From the NCBI GenBank assembly GCA_900473045.1, contig UCKS01000017.1:188069-252068 (forward strand): 64,000 bases of DNA. Direction: 5' to 3'. The notes under the pieces were generated by a model. The model worked only from the letters and a program-made list of their open reading frames with translations, made no database searches and was not told the DNA's origin. This document shows positions 8,578 to 17,696 of this stretch, in pieces. Every line of letters begins with the position of its first letter. Within the stretch, counting starts at the first letter, position 1. The DNA is from Hyphomicrobiales bacterium. GTDB lineage: Bacteria > Pseudomonadota > Alphaproteobacteria > Rhizobiales > Rhizobiaceae. A program made the position numbers and the translations under genes.

Positions 8578-8922
8578 TCAGGGTTTGGAGTTTTCGTCTT
8601 CAACACACAACAGCTGTTCGAGGGCATCCAGGCGGTCGGTCCAGAAGCGTTTGTAGAAGCCCAGCCACTCATGGGCGCTGGCAAGCGGCCCGGGTTCAAT
8701 TCGGCAATGATGGGTGCGCCCGCGCACATCACGCTGGATCATGCCGGCGCGCTCCAGAACCTTGATATGCTTCGACGCCGCCGCCAGCGAAATCGAAAAC
8801 GGCTCCGCCAGCTCAGTCACCGTCCGTTCTCCGCGCGCCAGATCGCGCAGCATCTGCCGGCGCGTGGCATCACCAAGGGCGTGAAAAACGGAATTCATTT
8901 GTAACGCTTGTTGTTCAATCAT
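8578..8922 (-). CDS. ArsR-family winged-helix repressor
   Basis: Small DNA-binding protein of 114 residues: MNSVFHALGDATRRQMLRDL is followed by the recognition-helix region SISLAAASKHIKVLERAGMI and a wing RDVRGRTHHCRI. It matches the ArsR subgroup usually paired with SRPBCC proteins. It has no paired-cysteine metal site of the ArsR/SmtB type, so metal sensing is unlikely. I place the start at 8922 (MIEQQALQ), although the frame is open to 8958. An inverted repeat overlaps this start, which suggests autoregulation. It heads the operon containing the two SRPBCC genes. Confidence 0.87.
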   Translation of the reverse strand: MIEQQALQMNSVFHALGDATRRQMLRDLARGERTVTELAEPFSISLAAASKHIKVLERAGMIQRDVRGRTHHCRIEPGPLASAHEWLGFYKRFWTDRLDALEQLLCVEDENSKP

Positions 8923-8970
8923 GTGGTTGAATATAGACGCGCGATTTTTAATAGTCAACTAAATGGTTGA
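8914..8970. promoter_or_regulatory. ArsR operator pair
   Basis: Two related inverted repeats: TTCAATCATGTGGTTGAA (8914-8931), overlapping the proposed start codon of the ArsR-family gene, and TCAACTAAATGGTTGA (8955-8970) upstream. Both have TCAA...TTGA arms with a six- to eight-base centre. Their position over the promoter and start of the repressor gene fits autorepression. Confidence 0.6.
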
Positions 8971-9167
8971 ACGATTCCGCAAGACGTCTAGCGCCGTTCC
9001 AGCATCGGTGGGTCGGAATGTGAGTTTCAGTTCGATTTGCGCCAGTTTTTCATTTCGCGTCACCCAATTATATCTATTCTGTTGACCTAAACTATTTCTC
9101 GCGGGCTAGGCGGGTCCCTCCGAAATGAAAAAGCGGACCAAATTCCCGCGATAATCAACAGCCTGTC

Positions 9168-9651
9168 AATCATGCTCTTCACCGGCTGCAGCAGGAAGGC
9201 TTCGTAGAGATCATTCCCCGCAAGGGCACTATCGTTCGCGCGGAATCGCTTTCTGAAATCTATCTGGCGCTCGTGGCGCGTACCGTGGTCGAGCCTTACT
9301 GCGCGGGTTTGTGCGCGGAACGGCGATCTGACGTCAATCTTGCCGACCGGGAAACGATCAATGCGAATTACCCGCGTCGCCGCACGACAGGCGATTAGGT
9401 TCGCCTCATGGCCCCCGACCGGCAGATTCATACGAAGATTCCGGAAATTTCCGGCAACAACCTGATCGCGGACTTCTTGCGATCGGTGCATGAGCGAGAT
9501 CTCCAGAATTTGGCTTATTCGGCTGTGGCAGTTGACGATTTCGGCCTGACCGGCGACGAACACGCCAGCAATCCTGGCCGCCACGCGCGACCGCGACAGC
9601 AAAGTCGCCAATGAAGCGATGCCGCGCCATATTATGTCCGCCATCGTCTAA
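9168..9651 (+). pseudogene. GntR-family (FCD) regulator, decayed
   Basis: The plus strand reads NHALHRLQQEGFVEIIPRKG, then TIVRAESLSEIYLALVARTVVEPYC. This is the end of a GntR winged helix followed by the start of an FCD ligand domain. The frame stops at 9398. The FCD domain resumes in another frame as HTKIPEISGNNLIADFLRSV (from about 9425), and the C-terminus ATRDRDSKVANEAMPRHIMS is in yet another frame, ending at 9651. The first helices of the DNA-binding domain are missing. An open frame on the opposite strand (9087-9644) has no family features and is antisense to this relic. Confidence 0.78.
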
Positions 9652-9890
9652 AGCCGTCATTATCGGTCATTATCTGCGGTCGACCGGCGGTGCGGTTTCA
9701 TCGCGATATATTGGCTAGAGTGCATTCTTAGCAAATCATCCCAGCCAGGGGGTCGCAAATGCGGGCCTGCGCCGAGAGCAGGGTGCGCTGTCGCTACCCG
9801 TTGAAAACCCTCCCCGCCACGCTAGCTGTTAATTATTGATGGTCGGAAGCTGCGATGGACCAGCTGTTCCACCACCATTGGAGAGCGCCG

Positions 9891-10397
9891 ATGCATTGCA
9901 CGATCAATGGAAACCGAACCGAGATGGTAATCGATCCCAGGACATCGCTTCTCGATTTTCTGCGGGATCATCTTGGACTGACCGGAACCAAGAAGGGTTG
10001 CAACCAGGGTGCCTGTGGGGCCTGCACGGTGCTTGTCGATGGCGAGCGCATCAACGCCTGTCTGGCATTTGCCGTCCAGTACCAGGGACGTTCGATCACC
10101 ACGGTCGAAGGTCTCTCCCGCGGCGGTGCGCTGCATCCGCTGCAGCAGGCGTTTATCAAACATGACGGTTTTCAGTGCGGCTATTGCACGCCCGGGCAAC
10201 TCTGTTCCGCTATTGCCATGGCGAACGAGATCGAGCGGGGCATTCCCAGCTTCGTCACGAAAAACCTTTCGACCGAAACCGCGTTGCTGGATCACGACGA
10301 GTTGCGCGAGCGGATGAGCGGGAACCTCTGTCGGTGCGGTGCCTATAACGGCATCGTCGAAGCCATCAGCGAGACCTTCGCGAAGGAGCCGGCATGA
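9891..10397 (+). CDS. Aldehyde/xanthine dehydrogenase-type [2Fe-2S] subunit (PaoA-like, no signal peptide)
   Basis: Iron-sulfur subunit of 168 residues of a molybdenum hydroxylase. The plant-type [2Fe-2S] cysteines are Cys37, Cys42, Cys45 and Cys57 ([10 protein letters not shown]...NAC). The second cluster is given by QCGYCTPGQ and NLCRCGAYN in the C-terminal half. The ATG at 9891 has GGAGAG upstream; the earlier ATG at 9855 adds only a non-homologous tail. Unlike the paralogue at 13862 it has no twin-arginine leader, so this enzyme is probably cytoplasmic unless it is exported with a partner. First gene of a three-gene operon. Confidence 0.9.
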   Translation: MHCTINGNRTEMVIDPRTSLLDFLRDHLGLTGTKKGCNQGACGACTVLVDGERINACLAFAVQYQGRSITTVEGLSRGGALHPLQQAFIKHDGFQCGYCTPGQLCSAIAMANEIERGIPSFVTKNLSTETALLDHDELRERMSGNLCRCGAYNGIVEAISETFAKEPA

Positions 10398-11359
10398 ACC
10401 CGTTCGATTACCTTCAAGCCGATAATGCGTCAAACGCTGTCAAGCTCGCCAGCGCGGCCGCCGCCGGTAAATATCTCGGTGGCGGCACCAATCTCGTCGA
10501 CCTGATGCGCGAGACTGTGGAGCGACCGGATACGCTTGTCGACGTAACAGATCTGTCGCGGCGGATTGAGGCGCGCCCGGATGGCAGCGTGATGATCGGC
10601 GCTGCGGTGAAAAATACCGCCCTTGCGGCCGACCGGACGGTGCGCCGGAACTTTCCTCTGCTTTCGCGTGCTATCCTTGCCGGTGCCAGCGGCCAGATAC
10701 GCAACATGGCGACCGTCGGCGGCAATATCCTCCAACGGACGCGCTGCACCTATTTTTATGATGAAGCTTCCCGCTGCAACAAGCGCGATCCGGGCAGGGG
10801 CTGTGACGCGATTGACGGTTTCAACCGATATCACGCGATCCTCGGAGCTTCGCCATCCTGTGTGGCCACGCATCCGTCGGACATGTGCGTTGCGCTGGCC
10901 GCACTGGACGCGATCGTGCATCTCGAAGGACCGGAGGGAGTTCGAATGTTGAAGCTCGTCGATCTGCACCGGCTTCCCGGCGGAAGACCGGATATCGAAA
11001 CCGAGCTGCGTCCGCATGAGCTGATCACCGACGTCGAACTTCCGGCACTCTCGTTTGCTGCGCGTTCGACCTATCGAAAGGTGCGAGACAGGGCGAGCTA
11101 TGCTTTTGCGCTGGTCTCCGTGGCAGCAGCGCTCGACCTCGGTGACGACGGGAATGTCAAGGATGTGCGGGTAGCGTTGGGCGGGGTCGCGCACAAGCCT
11201 TGGCGCGCGCTGAAGATGGAGGCTGCCTTGCGCGGGCGGGCAGCGACTGAAGTGAACTTCCGAGCTGCAGCCGAGGGGGAACTCAGCGACGCGGCAGGTC
11301 TGCGCGACAATGCCTTCAATCGAACTCGCCAAGCGGACGATCGTTGCCGTCCTCGGTGA
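10394..11359 (+). CDS. Molybdenum hydroxylase FAD subunit (PaoB-like), C-terminus frameshifted
   Basis: FAD-binding subunit of 321 residues. It shows the FAD loop YLGGGTNLVDLM, the second loop ATVGGNILQRTRC, and a cysteine insert (RCTYFYDEASRC, GRGC) like the extra [4Fe-4S] site of PaoB. The start overlaps the preceding gene (ATGA). The last residues NRTRQADDRCRPR do not fit the family. One base earlier or later the DNA reads IELAKRTIVAVLGELAGATA and stops at 11381, giving the usual ATGA overlap with the next gene. So a one-base deletion near 11320 has replaced the normal C-terminal helix, or the base was miscalled. Confidence 0.85.
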   Translation: MNPFDYLQADNASNAVKLASAAAAGKYLGGGTNLVDLMRETVERPDTLVDVTDLSRRIEARPDGSVMIGAAVKNTALAADRTVRRNFPLLSRAILAGASGQIRNMATVGGNILQRTRCTYFYDEASRCNKRDPGRGCDAIDGFNRYHAILGASPSCVATHPSDMCVALAALDAIVHLEGPEGVRMLKLVDLHRLPGGRPDIETELRPHELITDVELPALSFAARSTYRKVRDRASYAFALVSVAAALDLGDDGNVKDVRVALGGVAHKPWRALKMEAALRGRAATEVNFRAAAEGELSDAAGLRDNAFNRTRQADDRCRPR

Positions 11360-11377
11360 ACTGGCAGGAGCGACAGC

Positions 11378-13687
11378 ATGAGCGTCCTCAAAGATACAGC
11401 ACAGAAGGCATTGCAGACCGCCATCAGCTTTGTTCCGGACCGCTGGCTGCCGGGTGCCGAACCGGACCCGATGCGGACCAAGCATGGCCTGATCGGTGCG
11501 CCGGTATCGCGCGTCGATGGCCCCCTGAAGGTCGAGGGCAAGGCCCGCTTTGCGGCAGAAGTTCCTTACGAGAATATGGCCTACGCGGCGCTTGCCTGCA
11601 GCACCATCTCACGCGGACGCATTGCAGCGCTCGAGACCGCCAAAGCCGAAGCTGCGCCCGGCGTGCTGCTCGTCATGACCTATCGCAACGCGCCGCGCAT
11701 GGCGCCCCCACCCGTGATGAACTCGGCACCGAAGGCGGCAGGTGCCAGTGACCTCCCAGTCATGCAGGATGCGGATATTCACTGGAACGGCGAGCCTGTG
11801 GCGCTGGTTTTGGCCGAAACGCAGGAACAGGCGGATTACGCCAAGTCGCTGATCCGCGTTACTTACGACCTGGAACCTGCCATCACGTCTTTCGACGTGG
11901 CGAAGACAAGGGCGCATCCGCCGGAGAACATTCTTGGGGAACCATCGTCGATCGAATTCGGCGATGCCGAGGCAGCACTCAATGGCGCGGCACATAGGGT
12001 CGACCTGATGTACAGGACGCCACGCTACAACCACAACGCCATCGAATTGCATGCCGCCACGGTCGCCTGGGAAGGCGACAAGCTCACGATCCATGATGCA
12101 ACGCAAATGGTGAACTCGACGGCGTGGACGGTGGCGCAGGTGTTCGGATTGAAAGAGGAGCAGGTCCGGGTTCTTTCGCCCTATGTGGGCGGCGGCTTCG
12201 GCGGCAAGTGCCTCTGGAACCATCAGATCCTGGCGGCTGCAGCGTCGAAGCTCGCAGGTCGGCCGGTGAGGATCGCTTTATCGCGTGAGGAGGTCTTCCG
12301 CATCGTCGGCGGGCGCACGACCACCGAGCAGCGCGTCGCGATCGGCGCAAAACCGGATGGAACGCTCGCGGCGCTTATTCACACCGGCGTCGCGGCGATG
12401 ACGACCCATAATTCCTGTCCGGAGCAGTTCACCTTTCCGGCGCGGCACCTCTATGCGGCCGATACGCTGAAGGTTGCCCAGGACGTCGCGGACATGGATA
12501 TGGTCGCCAACACCTTCATGCGGGCGCCCGGCGAATCCATCGGCACCTTCGCGCTGGAATGCGCCGTCGATGAACTCGCAGAGACGATGCAGCTTGACCC
12601 CATCGAACTGCGCCGGCGGATCGAGCCGGAAAAAGACCCGACCACCGGCCACGCATTCTCGTCGCGAAATCTGATCGAGGCTTATCGGCGTGGCGCCGAA
12701 AAGTTTGGCTGGGACAAGCGCGATCCAACGCCACGTGCGCGGCGCAAAGGCGAGTGGTTGATCGGCATGGGCTGCGCCACGGCCACCTATCCCTATTACC
12801 GCATGCCGGGCGGCGCAGCGCGGATCCGCCTGACGCGCGAGGGCCGGGCGATCGTCTCGACGGCCGTGCATGAGATGGGCATGGGAACGTCGACCGTTCA
12901 GCAACAGCATGTTGCCGCGCGGCTAGGCATGTCCTTCGATGCCGTGACGTTCGAGTACGGTGATAGCACGCTGCCGGCCGGCTCGATGGCAGGAGGGTCA
13001 TCGCAGACAGCGTCGATCTCGGCCACCATCATCGCGGCGACTGAAGCCCTGACGAAAGAACTGCTCAAGCTTGCCGGCAACGATTCGCCGCTTGCCGGGC
13101 TGAAGCCGGATCAGGTGGAGGCGCGCAACGGCGGACTTTGCAAGCGCGATGAGCCGGACCGTTTCGAAAGCTATGCCTCGATCCTGGGGCGTTCGCAGCG
13201 GCAGGAAGTCACGTGTGAGGCTTCGGGACCGCTTCCGCTCGAAGCACAGAAATATTCCATGCATTCCTATGGCGCGCAATTCTGCGAGATGCGGGTGAAT
13301 ATGGTGACCGGCGAAACGCGGGTATCCCGTTTCCTCGGCTCTTTCGATACCGGCCGTATCCTCAATTCCATGACGGCGACGAGCCAGTTCAAGGGCGGCA
13401 TCATCATGGGGCTCGGACTGGCGCTGACCGAGGAGACCAATTTCGATGCGCGCTTCGGTCGGATCATGAACCCGTCACTGGCGGAGTATCACGTGCCGGT
13501 GCACATGGACGTTCCCCGAATCGATGTGATCTGGAATGATATTCCGGATCCGCACAGCCCACTCGGGGCGCACGGCATCGGGGAAATCGGTATCACCGGC
13601 GTCGGGGCGGCTGTGGCAAATGCCGTCTACAACGCCACCGGAAAGCGCGTCCGGGAACTCCCGATAACCCTCGACAAACTGCTTTGA
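11378..13687 (+). CDS. Molybdenum hydroxylase large subunit (PaoC/XdhA-like)
   Basis: Molybdopterin-binding catalytic subunit of 769 residues. Family landmarks are GAPVSRVDGPLKVEGKARF near residue 45, VGGGFGGK near residue 270 for cofactor contact, MRAPGE near residue 385, GSSQTASI near residue 540, and the C-terminal GAHGIGEIGITG, which carries the catalytic glutamate. Its N-terminus has a 40-residue extension before the first domain, which the paralogue at 15448 lacks. It forms a three-subunit enzyme with the two upstream genes. Substrate is probably an aldehyde or N-heterocycle; sequence alone does not decide. Confidence 0.9.
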   Translation: MSVLKDTAQKALQTAISFVPDRWLPGAEPDPMRTKHGLIGAPVSRVDGPLKVEGKARFAAEVPYENMAYAALACSTISRGRIAALETAKAEAAPGVLLVMTYRNAPRMAPPPVMNSAPKAAGASDLPVMQDADIHWNGEPVALVLAETQEQADYAKSLIRVTYDLEPAITSFDVAKTRAHPPENILGEPSSIEFGDAEAALNGAAHRVDLMYRTPRYNHNAIELHAATVAWEGDKLTIHDATQMVNSTAWTVAQVFGLKEEQVRVLSPYVGGGFGGKCLWNHQILAAAASKLAGRPVRIALSREEVFRIVGGRTTTEQRVAIGAKPDGTLAALIHTGVAAMTTHNSCPEQFTFPARHLYAADTLKVAQDVADMDMVANTFMRAPGESIGTFALECAVDELAETMQLDPIELRRRIEPEKDPTTGHAFSSRNLIEAYRRGAEKFGWDKRDPTPRARRKGEWLIGMGCATATYPYYRMPGGAARIRLTREGRAIVSTAVHEMGMGTSTVQQQHVAARLGMSFDAVTFEYGDSTLPAGSMAGGSSQTASISATIIAATEALTKELLKLAGNDSPLAGLKPDQVEARNGGLCKRDEPDRFESYASILGRSQRQEVTCEASGPLPLEAQKYSMHSYGAQFCEMRVNMVTGETRVSRFLGSFDTGRILNSMTATSQFKGGIIMGLGLALTEETNFDARFGRIMNPSLAEYHVPVHMDVPRIDVIWNDIPDPHSPLGAHGIGEIGITGVGAAVANAVYNATGKRVRELPITLDKLL

Positions 13688-13861
13688 GCCTTGGCGCGCT
13701 TATCGAGTGTTGCTCGGTTCAATGGGAATTCTAACGTAAGCGTGAACACGAGGGATAGATTTGGCGCGAACTTTTCGCGGGCTCGACTGTTATGCGATCG
13801 AGCAGGACTGACTGTGCTTGAGCGAACACGGAGTGCGAACACAGGAATTGAGGAGCCGGAT

Positions 13862-14497
13862 ATGCAAGGTTCAATCCAACTTGAAATCTCCCGCAGGGTC
13901 TTACTGATCTCGTCGGCCGCGACGATCGCGGTGAACGGCGTGGTCACTCGTGATGCGGCAGCACAAGCGGCAGGGAGCCAGATGAACAATACCGAGGTGT
14001 CTTTCGTGGTCAACGCTGAAAGTCGGAAGCTCAACGTCGATAATAGAACCACGCTTCTGGACGCTTTGCGTGAGCATCTGCACCTCACGGGCACCAAGAA
14101 AGGCTGCGATCACGGTCAATGCGGTGCATGCACGGTCATGGTCGACGGCCGCCGCATCAACTCCTGTCTAACGCTTGTGGTCATGCACGAGGGGGACGAG
14201 ATCACGACAATCGAGGGGCTGGGACAGCCCGGTAACCTTCACCCGATGCAGGCCGCCTTCATCAAGCATGACGGGTTCCAGTGCGGTTACTGTACGCCCG
14301 GACAGATCTGTTCCTCCGTGGCGATGCTGGAGGAGATCAAAGCGAATATCCCCAGCCACGTCACCGAAAATCTCACCGCAGAGACGAAAACGACTCCCAC
14401 GGAAATCCGCGAGCGGATGAGTGGCAACATCTGTCGATGCGGTGCGTACTCCAACATTGTCGATGCGATTGCAGAAGTTGCGGGGACAAAAGCATGA
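13862..14497 (+). CDS. paoA: Aldehyde oxidoreductase [2Fe-2S] subunit with Tat signal
   Basis: Iron-sulfur subunit of 211 residues. A twin-arginine leader is visible (Arg11-Arg12 in [13 protein letters not shown], hydrophobic core, then RDAAAQAAG). After it come the [2Fe-2S] motifs [10 protein letters not shown]...SC and QCGYCTPGQ...NICRCGAY. This is the PaoA layout, in which the leader carries the whole folded heterotrimer to the periplasm. The ATG at 13862 follows GAGGAGCCGGAT; the upstream open frame to 13691 is not homologous. First gene of the second operon, 175 bases behind the first one. Confidence 0.9.
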   Translation: MQGSIQLEISRRVLLISSAATIAVNGVVTRDAAAQAAGSQMNNTEVSFVVNAESRKLNVDNRTTLLDALREHLHLTGTKKGCDHGQCGACTVMVDGRRINSCLTLVVMHEGDEITTIEGLGQPGNLHPMQAAFIKHDGFQCGYCTPGQICSSVAMLEEIKANIPSHVTENLTAETKTTPTEIRERMSGNICRCGAYSNIVDAIAEVAGTKA

Positions 14498-15444
14498 GAG
14501 CCTTTACCTACGAACGGGCGTCTTCCATCGAGGCTGCAGCTAAGGCTGCGGCCTCCAACCCGGAAGCAAAATTCATTGCTGGCGGCACCAATCTGCTCGA
14601 CTTGATGAAGCTCGAGATCGAGACGCCGACACATCTAATCGACATCAACAGCCTCGGCCTCGATAAGATCGAGCCGACTTCAGAAGGTGGGCTGCGCATC
14701 GGCGCGTTGGTCCGTAACACGGACCTTGCCGCCCACGAAAGGGTACGTCGCGACTACGGACTTGTGTCCCGAGCGCTGTTGGCGGGAGCGTCGGGCCAGT
14801 TGCGCAACAAGGCGACCACTGCAGGAAACCTCCTGCAACGCACCCGCTGTCCGTATTTCTATGACACCAACCAACCCTGCAACAAGCGCCAACCTGGCAG
14901 CGGTTGTTCGGCTATCGGCGGTTTTAGCCGCCAGCACGCCATCACAGGTACCAGCGAGGCTTGTATAGCCACCCATGCGAGCGACATGGCCGTCGCCATG
15001 CGGGCGCTTGATGCCGTCATCGAAACCGTCAAGGCCGACGGCAGCCGCAGGTCCGTCCCGATCGCCGATTTCCACCGCCTGCCGGGCGACACGCCGGAGA
15101 TCGAAACCGTTCTTGAGCGCGGAGAGTTTATCAGCGCCGTGGTGTTGCCCCCACCGATTGGTGGCCGGCAGATTTATCGTAAGGTTCGCGATCGCGCATC
15201 TTACGCCTTTGCGCTCGTGTCCATTGGAGCCGTCATTCAGTTGGACGGAACCGGACGCATCTCTGTCGGCGGCGTCGCTCACAAACCTTGGCGTATCGAG
15301 CAGGCAGATGCTGAACTGCCGCAGGGCGCACGGGCGACAGCGAGTATTCTTCTCGCCGACGCCCATACGACCGAACAGAACCGATTCAAGGTCGACCTTG
15401 TCGAGCGCACGCTCGGCGCAATCATTGCCGAAGCAAGGGGTTGA
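14494..15444 (+). CDS. paoB: Aldehyde oxidoreductase FAD subunit (PaoB)
   Basis: FAD subunit of 316 residues, ATGA-overlapped with paoA. It contains [12 protein letters not shown] near residue 26, [13 protein letters not shown] near residue 108, and a cysteine-rich insert ([16 protein letters not shown]) that in E. coli PaoB holds a [4Fe-4S] cluster. It passes electrons from the [2Fe-2S] subunit to the acceptor. The C-terminal helix [19 protein letters not shown] is intact here, unlike in the paralogue at 10394. Confidence 0.9.
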   Translation: MRAFTYERASSIEAAAKAAASNPEAKFIAGGTNLLDLMKLEIETPTHLIDINSLGLDKIEPTSEGGLRIGALVRNTDLAAHERVRRDYGLVSRALLAGASGQLRNKATTAGNLLQRTRCPYFYDTNQPCNKRQPGSGCSAIGGFSRQHAITGTSEACIATHASDMAVAMRALDAVIETVKADGSRRSVPIADFHRLPGDTPEIETVLERGEFISAVVLPPPIGGRQIYRKVRDRASYAFALVSIGAVIQLDGTGRISVGGVAHKPWRIEQADAELPQGARATASILLADAHTTEQNRFKVDLVERTLGAIIAEARG

Positions 15445-15447
15445 GCC

Positions 15448-17643
15448 ATGCAGTTCGATACGCCAGCCACCACCAACCCGATAGACAACCTCAAGGTCGT
15501 CGGTCAACCGATCCCCCGAATCGACGGACAGCTCAAGACAACCGGGCGGGCAATGTATGCCTACGAATGGCACGATCCTAAGGTGCCATATGCCTACGGC
15601 TATCCGGTCGGCGCGGCGATCGCCAAGGGCCGTATCAAATCCATGGATGTATCTGCCGCAAAAAAGGCACCGGGCGTGCTCGCAGTGGTGACTGCGCTGG
15701 AGGTCGGTAAGCTGAAGAAGGGCAAATACAACACCGCCAATCTTTTCGGAGGTCAAGAGATACAACATTACCATCAGGCGATCGCAGTGGTGGTGGCCGA
15801 GACCTTCGAGCAGGCCCGTGCCGCCGCCGCGTTAATCAACGTCGACTACGCCGAAGACAAGGGATCCTTCGATCTCAAGGTAGCGATGGAGACCGCGGTC
15901 AAGCCCGAGACGGGAGAGCCGGATTCGGCAGTCGGTGATTTCGATGGTGCCTTCAAGGCTGCTCCCGTCGTTCTCGACCAATCCTACACGACGCCGGACC
16001 AATCGCATTCGATGATGGAGCCGCATGCTTCTATCGCCGTATGGGATGGCGACAAACTGACACTCTGGACGTCGAGCCAGATGATCGACTGGTGGCGGTC
16101 CGACCTCGCGACGACCCTCGATATCGACAAGGAGAAGATCCATCTGATGTCGCCGTTTATCGGCGGCGGTTTCGGAGGCAAGTTGTTCCTCCGGGCGGAT
16201 GCCTTGCTGGCGGCCTTCGGGGCCAAAGCTGCAAAGCGCCCAGTTAAGGTGGCGCTGCCGCGTCCGTTCGTGGTGAACAATACCACCCATCGTCCGGCAA
16301 CCATCCAGCGAATTCGCATCGGCGCGGAACGTGACGGCAAGATTACTGCCATCGCGCATGAGAGCTGGTCGGGCGACCTTCCGGGGGGAGGCCCGGAGAC
16401 TGCCGTCATGCAGACCCGACTGCTCTATGGCGGCGAGAACCGAATGACGGCGATGCGACTTGCGACGCTCGATCTTCCCGAGGGCAACGCGATGCGCGCG
16501 CCTGGAGAAGCCCCCGGCCTAATGGCCCTCGAGATCGCGATCGACGAGATTGCCGAGAAGGTCGGGATCGATCCAATCCAGTTCAGAATCGTCAACGACA
16601 CCCAAGTTGATCCCGAAAAGCCCGAGCGGCGGTTTTCCCACCGCGATCTCGTCGGGTGTCTGAAGCTCGGTGCGGCGCGTTTCGGGTGGACTGGGCGTGG
16701 CAGACCTGGTTCCAAGCGCGAGGGTGACTGGCTGATAGGCACCGGCGTCGCGGCCGCGTTTCGCAATAACCTCGTGCTGCCATCGGGAGCGAGGGTCCGG
16801 CTGGACAGTGAAGGGGTTGTCACGGTCGAAACCGACATGACCGATATCGGCACCGGCAGCTATACCATCATCGCGCAGACGGCTGCCGAGATGATGGGCG
16901 TCACCATCGACAAGGTCGGCGTTCATCTCGGCGATTCCCGTTTTCCGGTCTCGGCTGGGTCTGGTGGCCAGTTCGGTGCCAATTCCGCAACGTCCGGCGT
17001 CTACGCCGCCTGTGTCAAGTTGCGCGAAGGGATCGCGCAGAAGCTCGGGTTTAATTCGGAAGATGTTGTCTTCGAGAACGGAACGGTTCGCTTCGGCAAC
17101 CGGTCCATAGCCCTTGCCGAGGCGGCAGGTCCCGATGGTCTGGTCGGAGAGGATACGATGAAGTGGGGTGACCTGACCAAGACCCATCAGCAATCGACCT
17201 TCGGCGCGCATTTCGTCGAGGTCGGTGTCGATGCTGCCACGGGAGAGACCAGGATTCGGCGGATGCTGGCAGTTTGCGCCGCAGGGCGGATTCTCAATCC
17301 GGTCACGGCACGCAGCCAAGTCATTGGGGCAATGACGATGGGAGCAGGTGCGGCGCTGTCCGAAGAGCTTGCGATCGATACGCGCCGGGGCTTCTTCGTC
17401 AACCACGACCTAGCCGGTTACGAAGTGCCGGTTCACGCCGACATTCCCCATCAGGAGGTGATCTTCATGGACGAGACCGATCCGATGTCGTCGCCGATGA
17501 AGGCAAAAGGTGTCGGCGAACTTGGCCTCTGCGGCGTTGCTGCCGCCATCGCCAACGCCATCTACAACGCGACCGGCGTCAGGGTGCGGCACTATCCGAT
17601 CACGCTGGACAAACTGATCGGCGGTCTTCCGGATATCGCGTAG
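15448..17643 (+). CDS. paoC: Aldehyde oxidoreductase molybdenum subunit (PaoC)
   Basis: Catalytic subunit of 731 residues, close to the usual PaoC length. It has GQPIPRIDGQLKTTGRAMY near residue 24, IGGGFGGK near residue 240, MRAPGEAPG near residue 350 and the active-site glutamate in KGVGELGLCG near residue 692. It directly follows paoB. In the PaoABC family the cofactor is molybdopterin cytosine dinucleotide, consistent with the MocA-like gene at 18689. The expected role is oxidative detoxification of a broad range of aldehydes in the periplasm. Confidence 0.9.
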   Translation: MQFDTPATTNPIDNLKVVGQPIPRIDGQLKTTGRAMYAYEWHDPKVPYAYGYPVGAAIAKGRIKSMDVSAAKKAPGVLAVVTALEVGKLKKGKYNTANLFGGQEIQHYHQAIAVVVAETFEQARAAAALINVDYAEDKGSFDLKVAMETAVKPETGEPDSAVGDFDGAFKAAPVVLDQSYTTPDQSHSMMEPHASIAVWDGDKLTLWTSSQMIDWWRSDLATTLDIDKEKIHLMSPFIGGGFGGKLFLRADALLAAFGAKAAKRPVKVALPRPFVVNNTTHRPATIQRIRIGAERDGKITAIAHESWSGDLPGGGPETAVMQTRLLYGGENRMTAMRLATLDLPEGNAMRAPGEAPGLMALEIAIDEIAEKVGIDPIQFRIVNDTQVDPEKPERRFSHRDLVGCLKLGAARFGWTGRGRPGSKREGDWLIGTGVAAAFRNNLVLPSGARVRLDSEGVVTVETDMTDIGTGSYTIIAQTAAEMMGVTIDKVGVHLGDSRFPVSAGSGGQFGANSATSGVYAACVKLREGIAQKLGFNSEDVVFENGTVRFGNRSIALAEAAGPDGLVGEDTMKWGDLTKTHQQSTFGAHFVEVGVDAATGETRIRRMLAVCAAGRILNPVTARSQVIGAMTMGAGAALSEELAIDTRRGFFVNHDLAGYEVPVHADIPHQEVIFMDETDPMSSPMKAKGVGELGLCGVAAAIANAIYNATGVRVRHYPITLDKLIGGLPDIA

Positions 17644-17696
17644 CACGCTGGGCGGTGGGTGTTGTTGACGCCTAGAACTGTTAAAAAGGAACCGTA

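Noticed and set aside
9087-9644. 185-residue open frame on the minus strand
   Set aside because: It is antisense to the readable GntR/FCD relic, has arginine-rich shadow composition and no domain.
9891-17643. Carbon monoxide dehydrogenase (CoxSML) identity for the two hydroxylase sets
   Set aside because: The FAD subunits have the PaoB-type cysteine insert, the large subunits lack the CoxL-type active-site loop as far as I can see, and the gene order is small-FAD-large as in PaoABC.
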